Of a stretch of DNA of 64,000 nucleotides, positions 8,747-17,504 are shown one piece after another. The stretch is from Brevundimonas sp. SL130 (GTDB lineage Bacteria > Pseudomonadota > Alphaproteobacteria > Caulobacterales > Caulobacteraceae), in contig NZ_CP113064.1 of assembly GCF_026625805.1 (NCBI RefSeq), positions 2,644,657 to 2,708,656 of the forward strand, in the 5' to 3' direction. Both the position numbers and the translations under genes were made by a program. The first letter of the stretch is position 1. Every line of letters starts with the position of its first letter. The notes under the pieces were generated by a model that saw only the letters and a list, made by a program, of their open reading frames with translations, did no database searches and was not told where the DNA came from.

Positions 8747-9031
8747 ATGTTGCAAGAGCGACGCCTGAATAGCAAAGGCGAACAATACGTGGTCGGACCG
8801 ACTGGCACGCCCCTGACCCTGAACGATCTGCCGCCGTCCAACACGGACCGGTGGGTGATCCGCCGCAAGGCCGAAGTCGTCGCCGCCGTCCGCGGCGGCC
8901 TGCTCAGCCTTGACGACGCCCTGGCGAAGTACCGCCTGACGGCGGAAGAATTCCTCGCCTGGCAGAAGGCCATCGACAAATGGGGCATGCAGGGCCTGCG
9001 CACGACGCGGATCCAGAGCTACCGCTCCTAA
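8747..9031 (+). CDS. sciP: SciP, small CtrA inhibitory protein (DUF1153)
   Basis: A 94-residue helix-turn-helix protein of the DUF1153 family, full length for the family. Recognisable blocks are GTPLTLNDLPPSNTDRWVIR, then RKAEVVAAVRGGLLSLDDAL and the HTH-like AKYRLTAEEFLAWQKAIDKW. In Caulobacter crescentus, SciP binds DNA and CtrA in G1 cells and prevents CtrA from recruiting RNA polymerase at cell-cycle and flagellar promoters. Its place right after the hook operon and behind a CtrA box supports the same role here. A strong terminator follows. Confidence 0.93.
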   Translation: MLQERRLNSKGEQYVVGPTGTPLTLNDLPPSNTDRWVIRRKAEVVAAVRGGLLSLDDALAKYRLTAEEFLAWQKAIDKWGMQGLRTTRIQSYRS

Positions 9032-9056
9032 GGCTTCTCCCCGAAGACGACCCAAG

Positions 9057-9090
9057 AAGGGCCGCATCCGGAAACGGACGCGGCCCTTTT
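9057..9090 (+). terminator. Rho-independent terminator after sciP
   Basis: GGGCCGCATCC (9059-9069) pairs with GGACGCGGCCC (about 9076-9086) with one mismatch, around a six-base loop, and is followed by TTTT. Confidence 0.85.
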
Positions 9091-9151
9091 CGTTGGGGTG
9101 CGCGGACCAGAGATTTCTTGTCGTTTTGGAGCCGCATGTTAAATTGCAGAC

Positions 9152-9394
9152 ATGAGCACCGTGTCGATCCAGCTTGACGAACGCATGGAGGCCTTCGTCG
9201 ATGAGAAGGTTCGTTCTGGCGCGTTCCGCGATCGGTCCGAAGTGCTGATAAAGGCGCTGGGCGACATGAAACAGTCCGATGCGCAGCTGACCGCCCTTAA
9301 AGCGAAGATCCAGCAAGGGCTCGACGAGTTGGACGCGGGCTTTGGCATTCAGGTGGACGACGTCGAGCAGTGGCTGAACGGGCTCGGCCGCTGA
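9152..9394 (+). CDS. parD: ParD-type antitoxin (ribbon-helix-helix)
   Basis: An 80-residue antitoxin. The N-terminal ribbon-helix-helix DNA-binding part reads MSTVSIQLDERMEAFVDEKV, then RSGAFRDRSEVLIKALGDM, as in CopG/ParD proteins. The C-terminal tail (QGLDELDAGFGIQVDDVEQW) is the toxin-binding segment, close in sequence to other alphaproteobacterial ParD tails. It overlaps the toxin gene by 25 bases, the normal antitoxin-first order. Such antitoxins repress their own promoter, which should lie in 9091-9151. Confidence 0.88.
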   Translation: MSTVSIQLDERMEAFVDEKVRSGAFRDRSEVLIKALGDMKQSDAQLTALKAKIQQGLDELDAGFGIQVDDVEQWLNGLGR

Positions 9395-9744
9395 TCACGC
9401 GCCGACGGATTGTCGTCGCACCCTTGGCTCAAAGCCAGATCGACTCAGTGCTTCGAGACAGTCGGACGCGCTTCGGCGACACGACGGCGGACCGTTACTC
9501 AGCCCTGATCCAGAGCGCCCTCGACATACTCGCAAGCCAGCCCGGCTCGAGGCTCTCCAAGATCATGGAAATCGATCAGGCCGAGATCCATCTGTTCCAT
9601 CTTCGTCACGCCAAATCCCACCTTCGATCAAGCGAGACCGTCCGCTCGCCTCGCCACGTCATCGCCTATCGCTTCAATGAAGCCGTCGTAGAGGTGGCGC
9701 AGTTGCTGCACGAACGCATGGATTTGCCCGGCCATTTGCGCTGA
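9370..9744 (+). CDS. parE: ParE-type toxin (RelE/ParE superfamily)
   Basis: A 124-residue protein with the ParE fold pattern: RRRIVVAPLAQSQIDSVLRD at the N-terminus, a helical hairpin with DTTADRYSALIQSALDILAS, and C-terminal strands RHVIAYRFNEAVVEVAQLLH ending MDLPGHL. Plasmid ParE poisons DNA gyrase; the target of this one is unknown. The GTG at 9370 lies inside the antitoxin gene; later starts would remove the first strand. It is somewhat longer than typical ParE (95-105 residues). It forms a unit with the preceding antitoxin and is followed by mnmA after 30 bases. Confidence 0.82.
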   Translation: MAERARPLITRRRIVVAPLAQSQIDSVLRDSRTRFGDTTADRYSALIQSALDILASQPGSRLSKIMEIDQAEIHLFHLRHAKSHLRSSETVRSPRHVIAYRFNEAVVEVAQLLHERMDLPGHLR

Positions 9745-9774
9745 AGCCTCGAAATTGCGCCAGTTCCGCACTAA

Positions 9775-10986
9775 ATGGCGGCCATGACCCTGGTCGAAGA
9801 CCTCTGCCCCGTTCCTGACATTCGCCGCACCGACATGGATGCAGCGGTCGAGAGCGCGCGGGCGGCGGTCGGCCTGCCGGTCGGGGCGCGCATCGTCGCG
9901 GCCATGTCGGGCGGGGTGGACTCCACCGTCGTCGCCGCCCTACTGCACAAGGCGGGCTATGACGTCGTCGGCGTGACCTTGCAGCTCTACGACCACGGCG
10001 CGGCCCTGAAAAAGAAGGGCGCCTGCTGCGCGGGCCAGGACATTCACGACGCGCGTCTGGCGGCCGAGATGATCGGCATCCCCCACTATGTCCTGGACTA
10101 CGAAAGCCGCTTCAAGGACGCGGTGATCGACCAGTTCGCCGACTCCTATCTGAAGGGCCAGACCCCGGTCCCCTGCATCCGCTGTAATCAGACGGTCAAG
10201 TTTCGCGACCTGCTGGACGTCGCTCGCGACCTGGGCGCCGAAGCCATGGCGACGGGCCACTACGTCCGCCGCGCCGCCGTCGGCAATCGCTCGCAGATGC
10301 GCAAGGCGATCGACCACTCGCGCGACCAGTCCTATTTCCTGTTCGCCACCACCCAGAACCAGCTCGACTATCTGCGCTTCCCCCTAGCCGATCTGGAAAA
10401 GCCCCAGGTGCGCGGCGTCGCCGCCGAACTGGGGCTGAAGATCGCCGCCAAGCCGGACAGCCAGGACATCTGCTTCGTCCCCTCGGGCGACTATCGCACC
10501 CTGATCGACCGCCTGCGTCCGCAGGGCCGCGAGGCCGGCGAGATCGTGCACATGGACGGGCGCGTGCTGGGAAGCCACGCCGGCATCACCGACTACACCA
10601 TCGGCCAGCGCCGGGGCCTGAACGTCGCGGTGGGCGAGCCCCTGTTCGTCGTAAAGCTTGAGCCTGAAACCCGCCGCGTGATCGTCGGCCCGCGCGAAGC
10701 CCTGCTGACCGCGTCCCTGACGCTGGAAGAAACCAACTGGCTGGGCGACGAAGCCACGATCCAGGAGGCCGCAACCTCCGGCCTCCCCGTGCTGGCCCGC
10801 GTCCGCTCCACCCGCCAGCCCTCGCCCGCCCGTCTGGCCCTGATCGACGGCGACGTCCGCATCGTCTTCGACGAGGGCGAAGAAGGCGTCGCCCCCGGCC
10901 AGGCCTGCGCCCTGTACGACCCCGCCGACCCCGACCGCGTCCTGGGCGGCGGCTTCATCCGCGATACGACGGCCGTCGCGGTCTGA
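9775..10986 (+). CDS. mnmA: tRNA-specific 2-thiouridylase MnmA
   Basis: A 403-residue ATP pyrophosphatase that puts sulfur on C2 of uridine 34 in tRNA-Lys, -Glu and -Gln. The PP-loop is [20 protein letters not shown] near residue 43. The two catalytic cysteines lie in [13 protein letters not shown] and in [15 protein letters not shown]. The TIGQRRGL and [18 protein letters not shown] blocks of the C-terminal domains are present. An ATG three codons downstream (9784) is an alternative start. The TA pair lies upstream, and tonB converges from the other side. Confidence 0.96.
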   Translation: MAAMTLVEDLCPVPDIRRTDMDAAVESARAAVGLPVGARIVAAMSGGVDSTVVAALLHKAGYDVVGVTLQLYDHGAALKKKGACCAGQDIHDARLAAEMIGIPHYVLDYESRFKDAVIDQFADSYLKGQTPVPCIRCNQTVKFRDLLDVARDLGAEAMATGHYVRRAAVGNRSQMRKAIDHSRDQSYFLFATTQNQLDYLRFPLADLEKPQVRGVAAELGLKIAAKPDSQDICFVPSGDYRTLIDRLRPQGREAGEIVHMDGRVLGSHAGITDYTIGQRRGLNVAVGEPLFVVKLEPETRRVIVGPREALLTASLTLEETNWLGDEATIQEAATSGLPVLARVRSTRQPSPARLALIDGDVRIVFDEGEEGVAPGQACALYDPADPDRVLGGGFIRDTTAVAV

Positions 10987-10989
10987 GTC

Positions 10990-11754
10990 TTAACGGGCGG
11001 CGCGCCCGCCTTCGCGCGGCCGATAGTCCAACCGCACCCGGAACTCGCGCGTGCGCCAGGTCGTGTCCGACGACGGCCGGGGGAAGGGTTCCGCCGCTTT
11101 GATCTGGCTGAGGGTCGCGGCGTCCAGCGCCGAACGGCCGCTGCCCGTCAATATGCGTTCGTTGCTGACCCGCCCCCGACGATCCAGGGTGAAGACCACC
11201 GTCACCACGCCCGTCACGCCGCCAGGATGGCGCTTGTGCGTCTCCACCCACCGCAGGACCTGGGCGTAATAGTCGTCCACCTGCGCCCCCGCATTGGCGC
11301 CGGACGTCGCCGCCGCGCCGCCCCCCGTCATACCCCGCCGTGAATCCCGCGCCCCATCCGCGCTCGCTTCTCCCCGGCCCGCTCCTTCGGTCAGGATCGT
11401 CGCCAGCGGCGCCGGCGCGCCAGACGCCAGGGCGACGGGCGTCGTCTCCAGCGCAGGCAACGGTGTCGGCGCCACCCGCGCCTCCAGTGGGGTCGGCGCC
11501 GTCTTGAGCGTCGGCTTCCGAGGCGTTTCGGCGGCGTCTTCAGCCTTGGCCGCCGTCGAATCCGTCGATCCGTTCTCGCGGTTAAAGGCCGCACGGGGCG
11601 TCAGCGTCAGCTCAATCACCGGCGCCCCGCCTTGGTCCGGCGCAGGCGCGCGTACGGCGTCTAAGGTCAGAAGGACCAGCAGGCCCATCTGGACAACGGC
11701 GACGACCGCTCCGGTCCCCGCCTTGGCGAGTGGGGAAACAAACTCGGACGGCAT
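10990..11754 (-). CDS. tonB: Energy transducer TonB family protein
   Basis: A 254-residue protein if read from the ATG at 11754; a TTG at 11790 would add 12 residues. One N-terminal membrane helix (TGAVVAVVQMGLLVLLTLDA) anchors it in the inner membrane. A Pro/Ala/Thr-rich periplasmic spacer follows, and the C-terminal TonB domain reads YYAQVLRWVETHKRHPGG, VTVVFTLDRRGRVSNERI and LDAATLSQIKAAEPFPRP. It is divergent from a TonB-dependent receptor with a 113-base shared regulatory gap, so it probably energises that receptor. Confidence 0.88.
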   Translation of the reverse strand: MPSEFVSPLAKAGTGAVVAVVQMGLLVLLTLDAVRAPAPDQGGAPVIELTLTPRAAFNRENGSTDSTAAKAEDAAETPRKPTLKTAPTPLEARVAPTPLPALETTPVALASGAPAPLATILTEGAGRGEASADGARDSRRGMTGGGAAATSGANAGAQVDDYYAQVLRWVETHKRHPGGVTGVVTVVFTLDRRGRVSNERILTGSGRSALDAATLSQIKAAEPFPRPSSDTTWRTREFRVRLDYRPREGGRAAR

Positions 11755-11791
11755 GCGCGACCGAATAGAACCGGATTGTTGAGAACGCAAC

Positions 11792-11806
11792 TGCGAATGA
11801 GTTGCA
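11792..11806. promoter_or_regulatory. Fur-box-like palindrome between tonB and the receptor gene
   Basis: TGCGAATGAGTTGCA has a 7-1-7 layout with TGC...GCA ends. It matches nine of twelve fixed positions of the general Fur pattern TGAnAATnATTnTCA, and TGC/GCA ends are common in alphaproteobacterial Fur sites. It lies between two divergent genes of an outer-membrane uptake system, where iron control is expected. No binding data support it. Confidence 0.4.
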
Positions 11807-11867
11807 GCTTGATCTCATCAAGCGTACCTCGCGCCCCCTTCAGTTTGGGCTTGGGATCATCATCATC

Positions 11868-14375
11868 ATGCGTTTCGCACTCGTCTCTTCCGCCAGCGCG
11901 GCGGCGCTTCTATTGGCCGGCGCCGCCCAGGCCCAAACCACGGCCCAACCCAAGGCCCAGACCGACGAAGCCATTCCCACCGTGGTCGTCACCGACGAGT
12001 CCAAGGCCTCCGCCGCCTACAGCTTCGGCTCCGCCGTCGATTCCGGCACCACGGTCTTCAGCGGAGAGTCGATCCAGGACCGCGCCCCCGGCTCAGGCGA
12101 CGCCAACCAACTTCTGAAGTTGGCGCCGACCGTCCAGTTCAGCGCGGACGAAGGCATGGCCGACGACGAGAGCCTTCAGGACCTGCGGCCCTCGCGCATC
12201 TCGATTTCCGGGTCCAGCTACCTGGACAACCTCTTCGTCCTGGACGGCGTCGGCGTGAACTCGCGCCTCGACACATTCAACACGACGGCGGCGTCCTATG
12301 ATGAGGTCGCCGGCGGCGCGTCCGCTCAGTCCATCTGGGTCGATTCCAGCCTGATCGGGTCGATCAAGCTGATCGATTCCAACGTCTCGGCGGAATACGG
12401 CGGCTTCCTGGGCGGTGTTGTCGACATCAATACCCGCGCTCCGGCCCATGCCTATGGCGCGACAGCCTATTACGGCTTCACCCAGACCGACATGGCCAGC
12501 TACCGGATGACGGACGCCGTGCGCGCCGAGCTTAATGGAGTCTACCCGGAGAAGCCTGACTACGAAAAATCGCGCTACGGCTTCACCGTCGATTTGCCGA
12601 TCACTGAACGTCTGCGCCTGCTCGCCGCATATAACTTGGCTGAAGCAACAGTCACCTACTACCGTATCGCGACCTATGGCGGCGCCCCTTATGGCCAGCA
12701 CAGCCGCAGTGAGAACCTCCTGCTCAAGGGCGAATACGACCTGGCGACTGATCTTGTCCTGGACGGGCAGATCACCTGGAGCCCGTATGAGAGCATGAAC
12801 GCCAACGACAACGGCTTCGACAACCAGATGTACCAGCACGGCGGCGGACTGGTCTCGAACATTGGCCTAAGAGGCAAGCGCGGCGTCGCCGACTGGAGCA
12901 TTCAACTCAGCTATGCCGACTCGGACAATTCTCGAGACGCACCCCCTATCAGTCTCAGCATCCCATCCGCCGCCGGCAATGTTAACGGAGATGGCGACTG
13001 GTGCTCCTCCACCAATTGCACCATCGGCAGCTTTGGCGACCTGGAACAATCACAGCAGGACTACGCCCTGAAAACACGCTGGTCCCAGCCGCTGTGGAAC
13101 GGCGACTTGACGGCGGGCTTCGACTTCACCCACACAGCGGCGACCAAGGCTCGCGAAGAAGACAACTACAACTACTCCAGGGGCACAGTCAGCAGCACGG
13201 TTCAGTGCCTCTACCCCGAAGAGGAAGCAGCGCTAACCTGTGTTCCTGGCCTCTATGCACTGACCCAATATGCGATCTACGCCGCTTATGAGACGAAGGT
13301 GGATCTCCAGACCTACAGCCTCTGGAGCGATTACAACTTCGACTGGCGCGGCTTCGACATCCGCACCGGCCTCCGCTACGACTACGAGACCTTCCTCGGC
13401 AATCATGACTTCTCACCGCGCATCTCGGTCGCCCATGACCTGCCCTGGTTCGGCATGACCGCGACGGTCGGTCTGAACCGCTACTACAGCCGCGGTTTCC
13501 TAGGTTACGCCCTCCGTGAGAACGCCCCAAGCAACGACATTTATCGCCGCACACCCGTCAGCGGCGTCTATGGCGATTGGACCCTGTATTCGAGCTCGTC
13601 GTCCACCCGTTACACCGGAGTGGATCTGGCGACCCCCTATTCCGACGAGCTGACGGCCGCCCTAACCGGCGACTTCCTGGGCGGCCAGTACCGTATCAAG
13701 GGCATTCTGCGTGAGGGCAGCGATCAGTTTTCGATGACGGAAGTCAGCGAAACCTATCAGACCGCCACAGGCGCCACGCGCACCCGTGATGTCGCCTACG
13801 CCAACAACGACGGCTACTCCAGCTATCGCGGCCTGTCGGTCGAATGGCTGCGGAACTTCGGCCGCCACACGATCTCGTTCAACGGCAACTTCTCCCACAC
13901 CGAAACCTCGGCGATGGAATACTATGACGAACTCGAGGATACGGCGTCCGAGATGGTCTATTACAACGGCGAGGTCGTCTCGCTGTGGAAGGCTCTGGCC
14001 GACAACCAGCGCCCCGACTACGCCTCCCCCATCATCATCAACGCGGACTGGGGATCGACCTGGCTGGACGGTCGGATCCGCACCAACCTCAACGCCCGCT
14101 TCAAGGACGAGTTCACCCAGATCGAGGACACGGGTGAAAACATCACCGTCGATGGGTCGGCCTACGACGTCTACGGCGAGGTCCAGTACGACGCCTCCAT
14201 CGACGCCAATCTGTCGCTTCAGGCCGAGATCGCCCGTACCCAGTTCGGCACGACGACCCTGGACCTGCGCGTCAACAACCTGTTCGACACCATCCGGAAC
14301 AACAACTCGACCGCCACGACCCAGCCCTATCAGCTGGGCCGGAACATCTGGGTCACGCTGAAGTACAAGTACTGA
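11868..14375 (+). CDS. TonB-dependent outer-membrane receptor
   Basis: An 835-residue beta-barrel receptor. The start at 11868 gives a clean signal peptide (MRFALVSSASAAALLLAGAA, cleaved after AQA); the longer reading frame from 11802 has no leader. A likely TonB box (EAIPTVVVTDE) is followed by the plug domain, with LLKLAPTVQF, SGSSYLDNLFVLDGVGVNSR and the SAEYGGFLGGVVDINTR block. The barrel ends LGRNIWVTLKYKY with a terminal aromatic. Four extracellular-loop cysteines occur as CSSTNC and CLYPEEEAALTC. The substrate cannot be read from sequence. It is coupled to a di-haem peroxidase gene five bases downstream and divergent from tonB. Confidence 0.92.
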   Translation: MRFALVSSASAAALLLAGAAQAQTTAQPKAQTDEAIPTVVVTDESKASAAYSFGSAVDSGTTVFSGESIQDRAPGSGDANQLLKLAPTVQFSADEGMADDESLQDLRPSRISISGSSYLDNLFVLDGVGVNSRLDTFNTTAASYDEVAGGASAQSIWVDSSLIGSIKLIDSNVSAEYGGFLGGVVDINTRAPAHAYGATAYYGFTQTDMASYRMTDAVRAELNGVYPEKPDYEKSRYGFTVDLPITERLRLLAAYNLAEATVTYYRIATYGGAPYGQHSRSENLLLKGEYDLATDLVLDGQITWSPYESMNANDNGFDNQMYQHGGGLVSNIGLRGKRGVADWSIQLSYADSDNSRDAPPISLSIPSAAGNVNGDGDWCSSTNCTIGSFGDLEQSQQDYALKTRWSQPLWNGDLTAGFDFTHTAATKAREEDNYNYSRGTVSSTVQCLYPEEEAALTCVPGLYALTQYAIYAAYETKVDLQTYSLWSDYNFDWRGFDIRTGLRYDYETFLGNHDFSPRISVAHDLPWFGMTATVGLNRYYSRGFLGYALRENAPSNDIYRRTPVSGVYGDWTLYSSSSSTRYTGVDLATPYSDELTAALTGDFLGGQYRIKGILREGSDQFSMTEVSETYQTATGATRTRDVAYANNDGYSSYRGLSVEWLRNFGRHTISFNGNFSHTETSAMEYYDELEDTASEMVYYNGEVVSLWKALADNQRPDYASPIIINADWGSTWLDGRIRTNLNARFKDEFTQIEDTGENITVDGSAYDVYGEVQYDASIDANLSLQAEIARTQFGTTTLDLRVNNLFDTIRNNNSTATTQPYQLGRNIWVTLKYKY

Positions 14376-14380
14376 AGACA

Positions 14381-15481
14381 TTGAAGCCCGCCCGCGACAT
14401 CACTGCCCTCGTCGTCGCCGTCCTCGCGCTCCATCTGGGTGTGGGGGCGGCGGTGTCGAGGGTCCAGACGCCGTCCAGCGACGGCGAACTGCGCCTCGCC
14501 TACGCCGGGCCTCCCGAGACCTGGCCGCGACCGCTCCTGCAAGAGGGCGCGACCTTTGCCGAGTTCGCCCCCCTGCCCCCGGCGCCCGAGCCGGCTGACA
14601 ATCCGACCACGCCGGAAAAGGCCGCCCTAGGCCAGCGCCTGTTCGAGGATCCGAAGCTGTCCGCCTCGGGCCAGATCGCCTGCGCCTCCTGCCATGCGCG
14701 GGAACTGGGCTTCGCCGACGGGCTCAGCACCTCCTTCGGCCATGACCGTCAGAGGGGCCGGCGCAACGCCCCCTCGGTCGCCACCGCCGCCTGGGCGACC
14801 AGTCTGTTCTGGGACGGTCGGGTGAAGACCCTGGAAGAGCAGAGCCTGCACCCCATCGTCGACGCCAAGGAGATGGCCGCCGACCTGCCCATGGTCACCG
14901 CCCGGATCGCCGCCGACCCATCCTACGCCGCCCCCTTCGCCCAGACCTTCGGCTCGCCTGAGGTCACGACCGACCGCATCGCCAAGGCCCTGGCCGCCTT
15001 CCAGCGCACCCTGAAGCCCCGCAGCGGCCCCTACGCCCGCTTCCTGGCCGGCCGAGCCGACGCCCTGAACGACCAGCAACTGCGCGGCCTGCACCTGTTC
15101 CGCACCAAGGCCGGCTGCGCCAACTGCCACTCCGGCCCCCTGCTCAGCGACCAGAAGTTCCACAATCTGGGCCTCAGCTTCTACGGCCGCGCGCGCCAGG
15201 ATCTGGGCCGCTATGAAGTCACCCACGCCCCCGCCGACGTCGGCGCCTTCCGCACCCCCTCCCTGCTGAACATCAGCCGCACCGGCCCCTGGATGCACAA
15301 CGGCCTGTTGCCGACGCTGGAGGGCGTGGTCGCCTTCTACGACGCCGGCGGCGCCCGCCCCCGCCCCGGCCCGGACCAGAAGGACGATCCCCTCTTCCCC
15401 ACCACCGATCCCTTGCTGATCAAGCGCGACCTGACGGCCCAGGAACGCGCCGACCTCGTCGCCTTCCTGGAGGCGCTTTAG
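14381..15481 (+). CDS. MauG/CcpA-family di-haem cytochrome c peroxidase
   Basis: A 366-residue periplasmic protein read from a TTG start, five bases after the receptor stop. The N-terminus (DITALVVAVLALHLGVGAAV) is a signal peptide or anchor. Two haem-binding motifs are present, CASCH (about residue 104) and CANCH (about residue 247), and the family motifs SLFWDGRVKTLEEQSLHPI and GPWMHNGLLPTLEGVVAFYD. Members reduce peroxide or oxidise partner residues; MauG-like members act on peptides or proteins. Pairing with a TonB-dependent receptor recalls the MbnT/MbnH gene pairs of methanobactin loci and other copper or iron loci, but no precursor peptide gene was seen here. Confidence 0.9.
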   Translation: MKPARDITALVVAVLALHLGVGAAVSRVQTPSSDGELRLAYAGPPETWPRPLLQEGATFAEFAPLPPAPEPADNPTTPEKAALGQRLFEDPKLSASGQIACASCHARELGFADGLSTSFGHDRQRGRRNAPSVATAAWATSLFWDGRVKTLEEQSLHPIVDAKEMAADLPMVTARIAADPSYAAPFAQTFGSPEVTTDRIAKALAAFQRTLKPRSGPYARFLAGRADALNDQQLRGLHLFRTKAGCANCHSGPLLSDQKFHNLGLSFYGRARQDLGRYEVTHAPADVGAFRTPSLLNISRTGPWMHNGLLPTLEGVVAFYDAGGARPRPGPDQKDDPLFPTTDPLLIKRDLTAQERADLVAFLEAL

Positions 15482-15482
15482 T

Positions 15483-15833
15483 CTAGGCCGCCGCGAACAC
15501 CCTCAGCCGGTTGCCGTCCGGGTCGCGCGCCACGAAGCCGCGCCCGGCCTCCATCTCCGTCGGGGGTATCAGGATGCGCGCGCCTCTGTCCCAGCAGTCA
15601 ATGTGGGCCTGTTCGACGGCGGCCGGATCGTCGAGCGGGAACTCCAGTTCGCGCCCCTCTCCCGCATCGGCATGGGCCCGCCGCATCAGGCCCAGCGCCC
15701 GGCCCGAGCGCATCATGAACAGGGCGCGGTCCGGCCCGGCCATCAAGGGACGGCGCCCCAGAAGGCCCGAGTAGAAGCGGGCGCTGGCTTCGGGATCGGC
15801 CACCGCCAGAAGAATATCGTCGATGTCAGTCAT
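15483..15833 (-). CDS. VOC (glyoxalase/bleomycin-resistance) family protein
   Basis: A 116-residue single-VOC protein. The N-terminal half begins MTDIDDILLAVADPEASARF with YSGLLGRRPLMAGPDRALFM. The C-terminal half has EMEAGRGFVARDPDGNRLRV, the usual closing beta-alpha-beta motif. Such proteins are dimeric metal-dependent enzymes or binding proteins; the substrate is unknown. It follows the WYL-domain regulator on the same strand with a 56-base gap, a common regulator-target pairing. Confidence 0.85.
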   Translation of the reverse strand: MTDIDDILLAVADPEASARFYSGLLGRRPLMAGPDRALFMMRSGRALGLMRRAHADAGEGRELEFPLDDPAAVEQAHIDCWDRGARILIPPTEMEAGRGFVARDPDGNRLRVFAAA

Positions 15834-15889
15834 GTTCGCCCTCCGCCTTCTACGAGAACAAACCTAGACCGGACTACTGCCAGTTCCTG

Positions 15890-16591
15890 TCAGCATGATC
15901 CCGCCTCACCCCGCTTTTCCTGCGCCTCGCGCCAGGTCTTCAGCAGGGCCTGGCGCCGCGGGGGATAGCGGGCCTCCATCACCTCGGCCTCGACGATCCG
16001 GTCGGTGCGGAAATTGCGGAAATCCCCACGCAGTTCACACCAGGCGATCAGCAGCCGGACCCGATCAAAGAAGGCCAGGGCGAAGGGCCAGACCACCCGT
16101 TCCGACGCCGCCCCAGCCTCATCGCGATAACACAGCCTCAGCCGCCGCTCGGTGCGGATCGCCTTCCTCAGCAGGGCGGGATCGACCAGATCGACCGGAA
16201 ACGGCGCGCCGGGCACGACCAGCAAGGCCGAGGTCTCCATCTCGTCGCGCAGGTCCGGCGGCACCACCGCCGCGATCCGCGCCAGCGCCCCCAGGGCCGC
16301 CTCGCGCATCCGCGCATCGGCCCGATCCGCCACCCAGCGCGACCCCAGCACCAGGGCCTCCACCTCCTCCGGCGTGAACATCAACGGCGGCAGCAGAAAG
16401 CCCGGCTTCAGCACATAGCCGACCCCCGCCTCCCCCTCGATCGTCGCCCCCTGGGCCTGCAAGCTGGCGATGTCGCGATACAGGGTGCGAAGACTGATCC
16501 CCATCTCAGCGGCCAGCGCACGACCGCTCACGGGCCGGCGATGCCGCCGCAGCAGGTTCAGCAGATCGAGAAGACGTTCGGAGCGGGACAC
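15890..16591 (-). CDS. YafY-type transcriptional regulator (HTH_11 + WYL domain)
   Basis: A 233-residue regulator. The N-terminal winged helix (SERLLDLLNLLRRHRRPVSG, then EMGISLRTLYRDIASLQAQG) is followed by a linker and a WYL domain at about 140-210 (RRLRLCYRDEAGAASERVVW, LLIAWCELRGDFRNFRTDRI). WYL domains bind nucleic acid or nucleotide ligands. Regulators of this type usually control an adjacent VOC or related gene, here the VOC gene downstream. The upstream gap to the MBL gene fragment is 49 bases. Confidence 0.9.
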   Translation of the reverse strand: MSRSERLLDLLNLLRRHRRPVSGRALAAEMGISLRTLYRDIASLQAQGATIEGEAGVGYVLKPGFLLPPLMFTPEEVEALVLGSRWVADRADARMREAALGALARIAAVVPPDLRDEMETSALLVVPGAPFPVDLVDPALLRKAIRTERRLRLCYRDEAGAASERVVWPFALAFFDRVRLLIAWCELRGDFRNFRTDRIVEAEVMEARYPPRRQALLKTWREAQEKRGEAGSC

Positions 16592-16640
16592 GGGAAAAGC
16601 TTATCACGGCTGCTGCCAGAAAACGGCAGCAGGGTTCGCC

Positions 16641-17319
16641 TCAGTCCCCCTGCCCTGTTCGCGGCTGGTGCCCCAGGAAGACTTCGATCTGGGGATGAGC
16701 GGCGGCGAAACGGCGCAGACGATCCGCAGACAACTCCGCGTCGGCACGGGCTGAAGCCGGCAGCGGCTGGGGCATGGCCTGTTCCCAGCCCAGCCGCGTT
16801 GACACCGCGTCGCCGACCACCAGTTTCGGGCCGTCCACCGCGTTGATCAGATAGCCGGTCGAGCCTGGTGAATGACCCGGCAGGCTCAAGGCCCAGACCG
16901 ACCCGTCGCCGAAGACGTCGATGATCCCGGCGAAGGCCCCGTCGGGATCGGCCGCGAACGCCCACTCGTGCAACGGCCCCTTCCCCTCCAGTGCAATATC
17001 CGCCGGCCGTCCGATCAGACGGTATGTCCAGCTTCGCTCCTCCGCGTCCCCGCGACCGACATAGACCGGGGTGTCCGCCGGCATGTCCAACAGCCCGCCC
17101 ACATGGTCGAAATGCAGATGGGTCAGGAAGACGGCGCGCGGCGGTGATCGTCCTTGAAGCCACTCGGCCGTCGTCCGCTCGATCCGGATGTTCAGATCAC
17201 GCAAGGCGCGCCGCATCAGCGGATTGAGACGTGGCTCCAGATCAGTGGAGACGCCGCTGTCGATCAGATACCGGCCGAACCGGGGGTGGTCGATGACATA
17301 GGCGTAGATCACCGCCTCC
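16641..17319 (-). pseudogene. Metallo-beta-lactamase-fold hydrolase, C-terminal part (gene split by IS110)
   Basis: This is the larger part of a secreted MBL-fold hydrolase. It starts in mid-protein at EAVIYAYVIDHPRFGRYLID. The zinc motif HLHFDH is present (FLTHLHFDHVGGLLDMPAD), as are the later ligands in SLPGHSPGSTGYLI and LVVGDAV. The pattern recalls N-acyl-homoserine-lactone lactonases, but the substrate is unproven. The reading frame continues upstream into the IS110 left end without a good start. The missing first 90 or so residues, including the lipoprotein signal, are at 18456-18725 beyond the insertion. The rejoined protein would be about 315 residues. Confidence 0.9.
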
Positions 17320-17504
17320 TTGTGTGTCGATTTTCGGTTAGTTTGCGAATGCGGGCGGTTGTTAGCGCAACCGCCCGCCGCGGCCTTGAACCCGCATGCC
17401 CCCTGGCTTTGATGCCGTGACGGAGCCTGGGTCAGGCTGTGATCTTCCAAACCCGAACAGTTGCACGGGACGAGGATCCCGCACTGGCAAGGAAGGGTCG
17501 CAAG
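17320..17504 (+). ncRNA. Candidate IS110 bridge RNA (left-end non-coding region)
   Basis: In IS110 elements the left-end region encodes a bridge RNA with loops that pair with target and donor DNA. Here a perfect 11-bp hairpin (17351-17378, loop TTAGCG) could be the 5' stem-loop. Guide-like segments then follow in the expected order. GACGGAG at 17419-17425 is complementary to the right target flank CTCCGTC at 18456-18462. ACAGTTGC at 17457-17464 equals the right end of the element at 18449-18456 (left donor guide). CAAGGA at 17488-17493 is complementary to the left end TCCTTG at 17317-17322 (right donor guide). The left target guide is unclear; GCCT at 17383-17386 with flanking partial matches is the best candidate. 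RNA ends are unknown. Confidence 0.7.

Noticed and set aside
16641..17450. The 269-codon frame as an intact MBL protein
   Set aside because: Its first 50 residues come from the IS110 left end and have no counterpart in the family; the real N-terminus is on the other side of the element.
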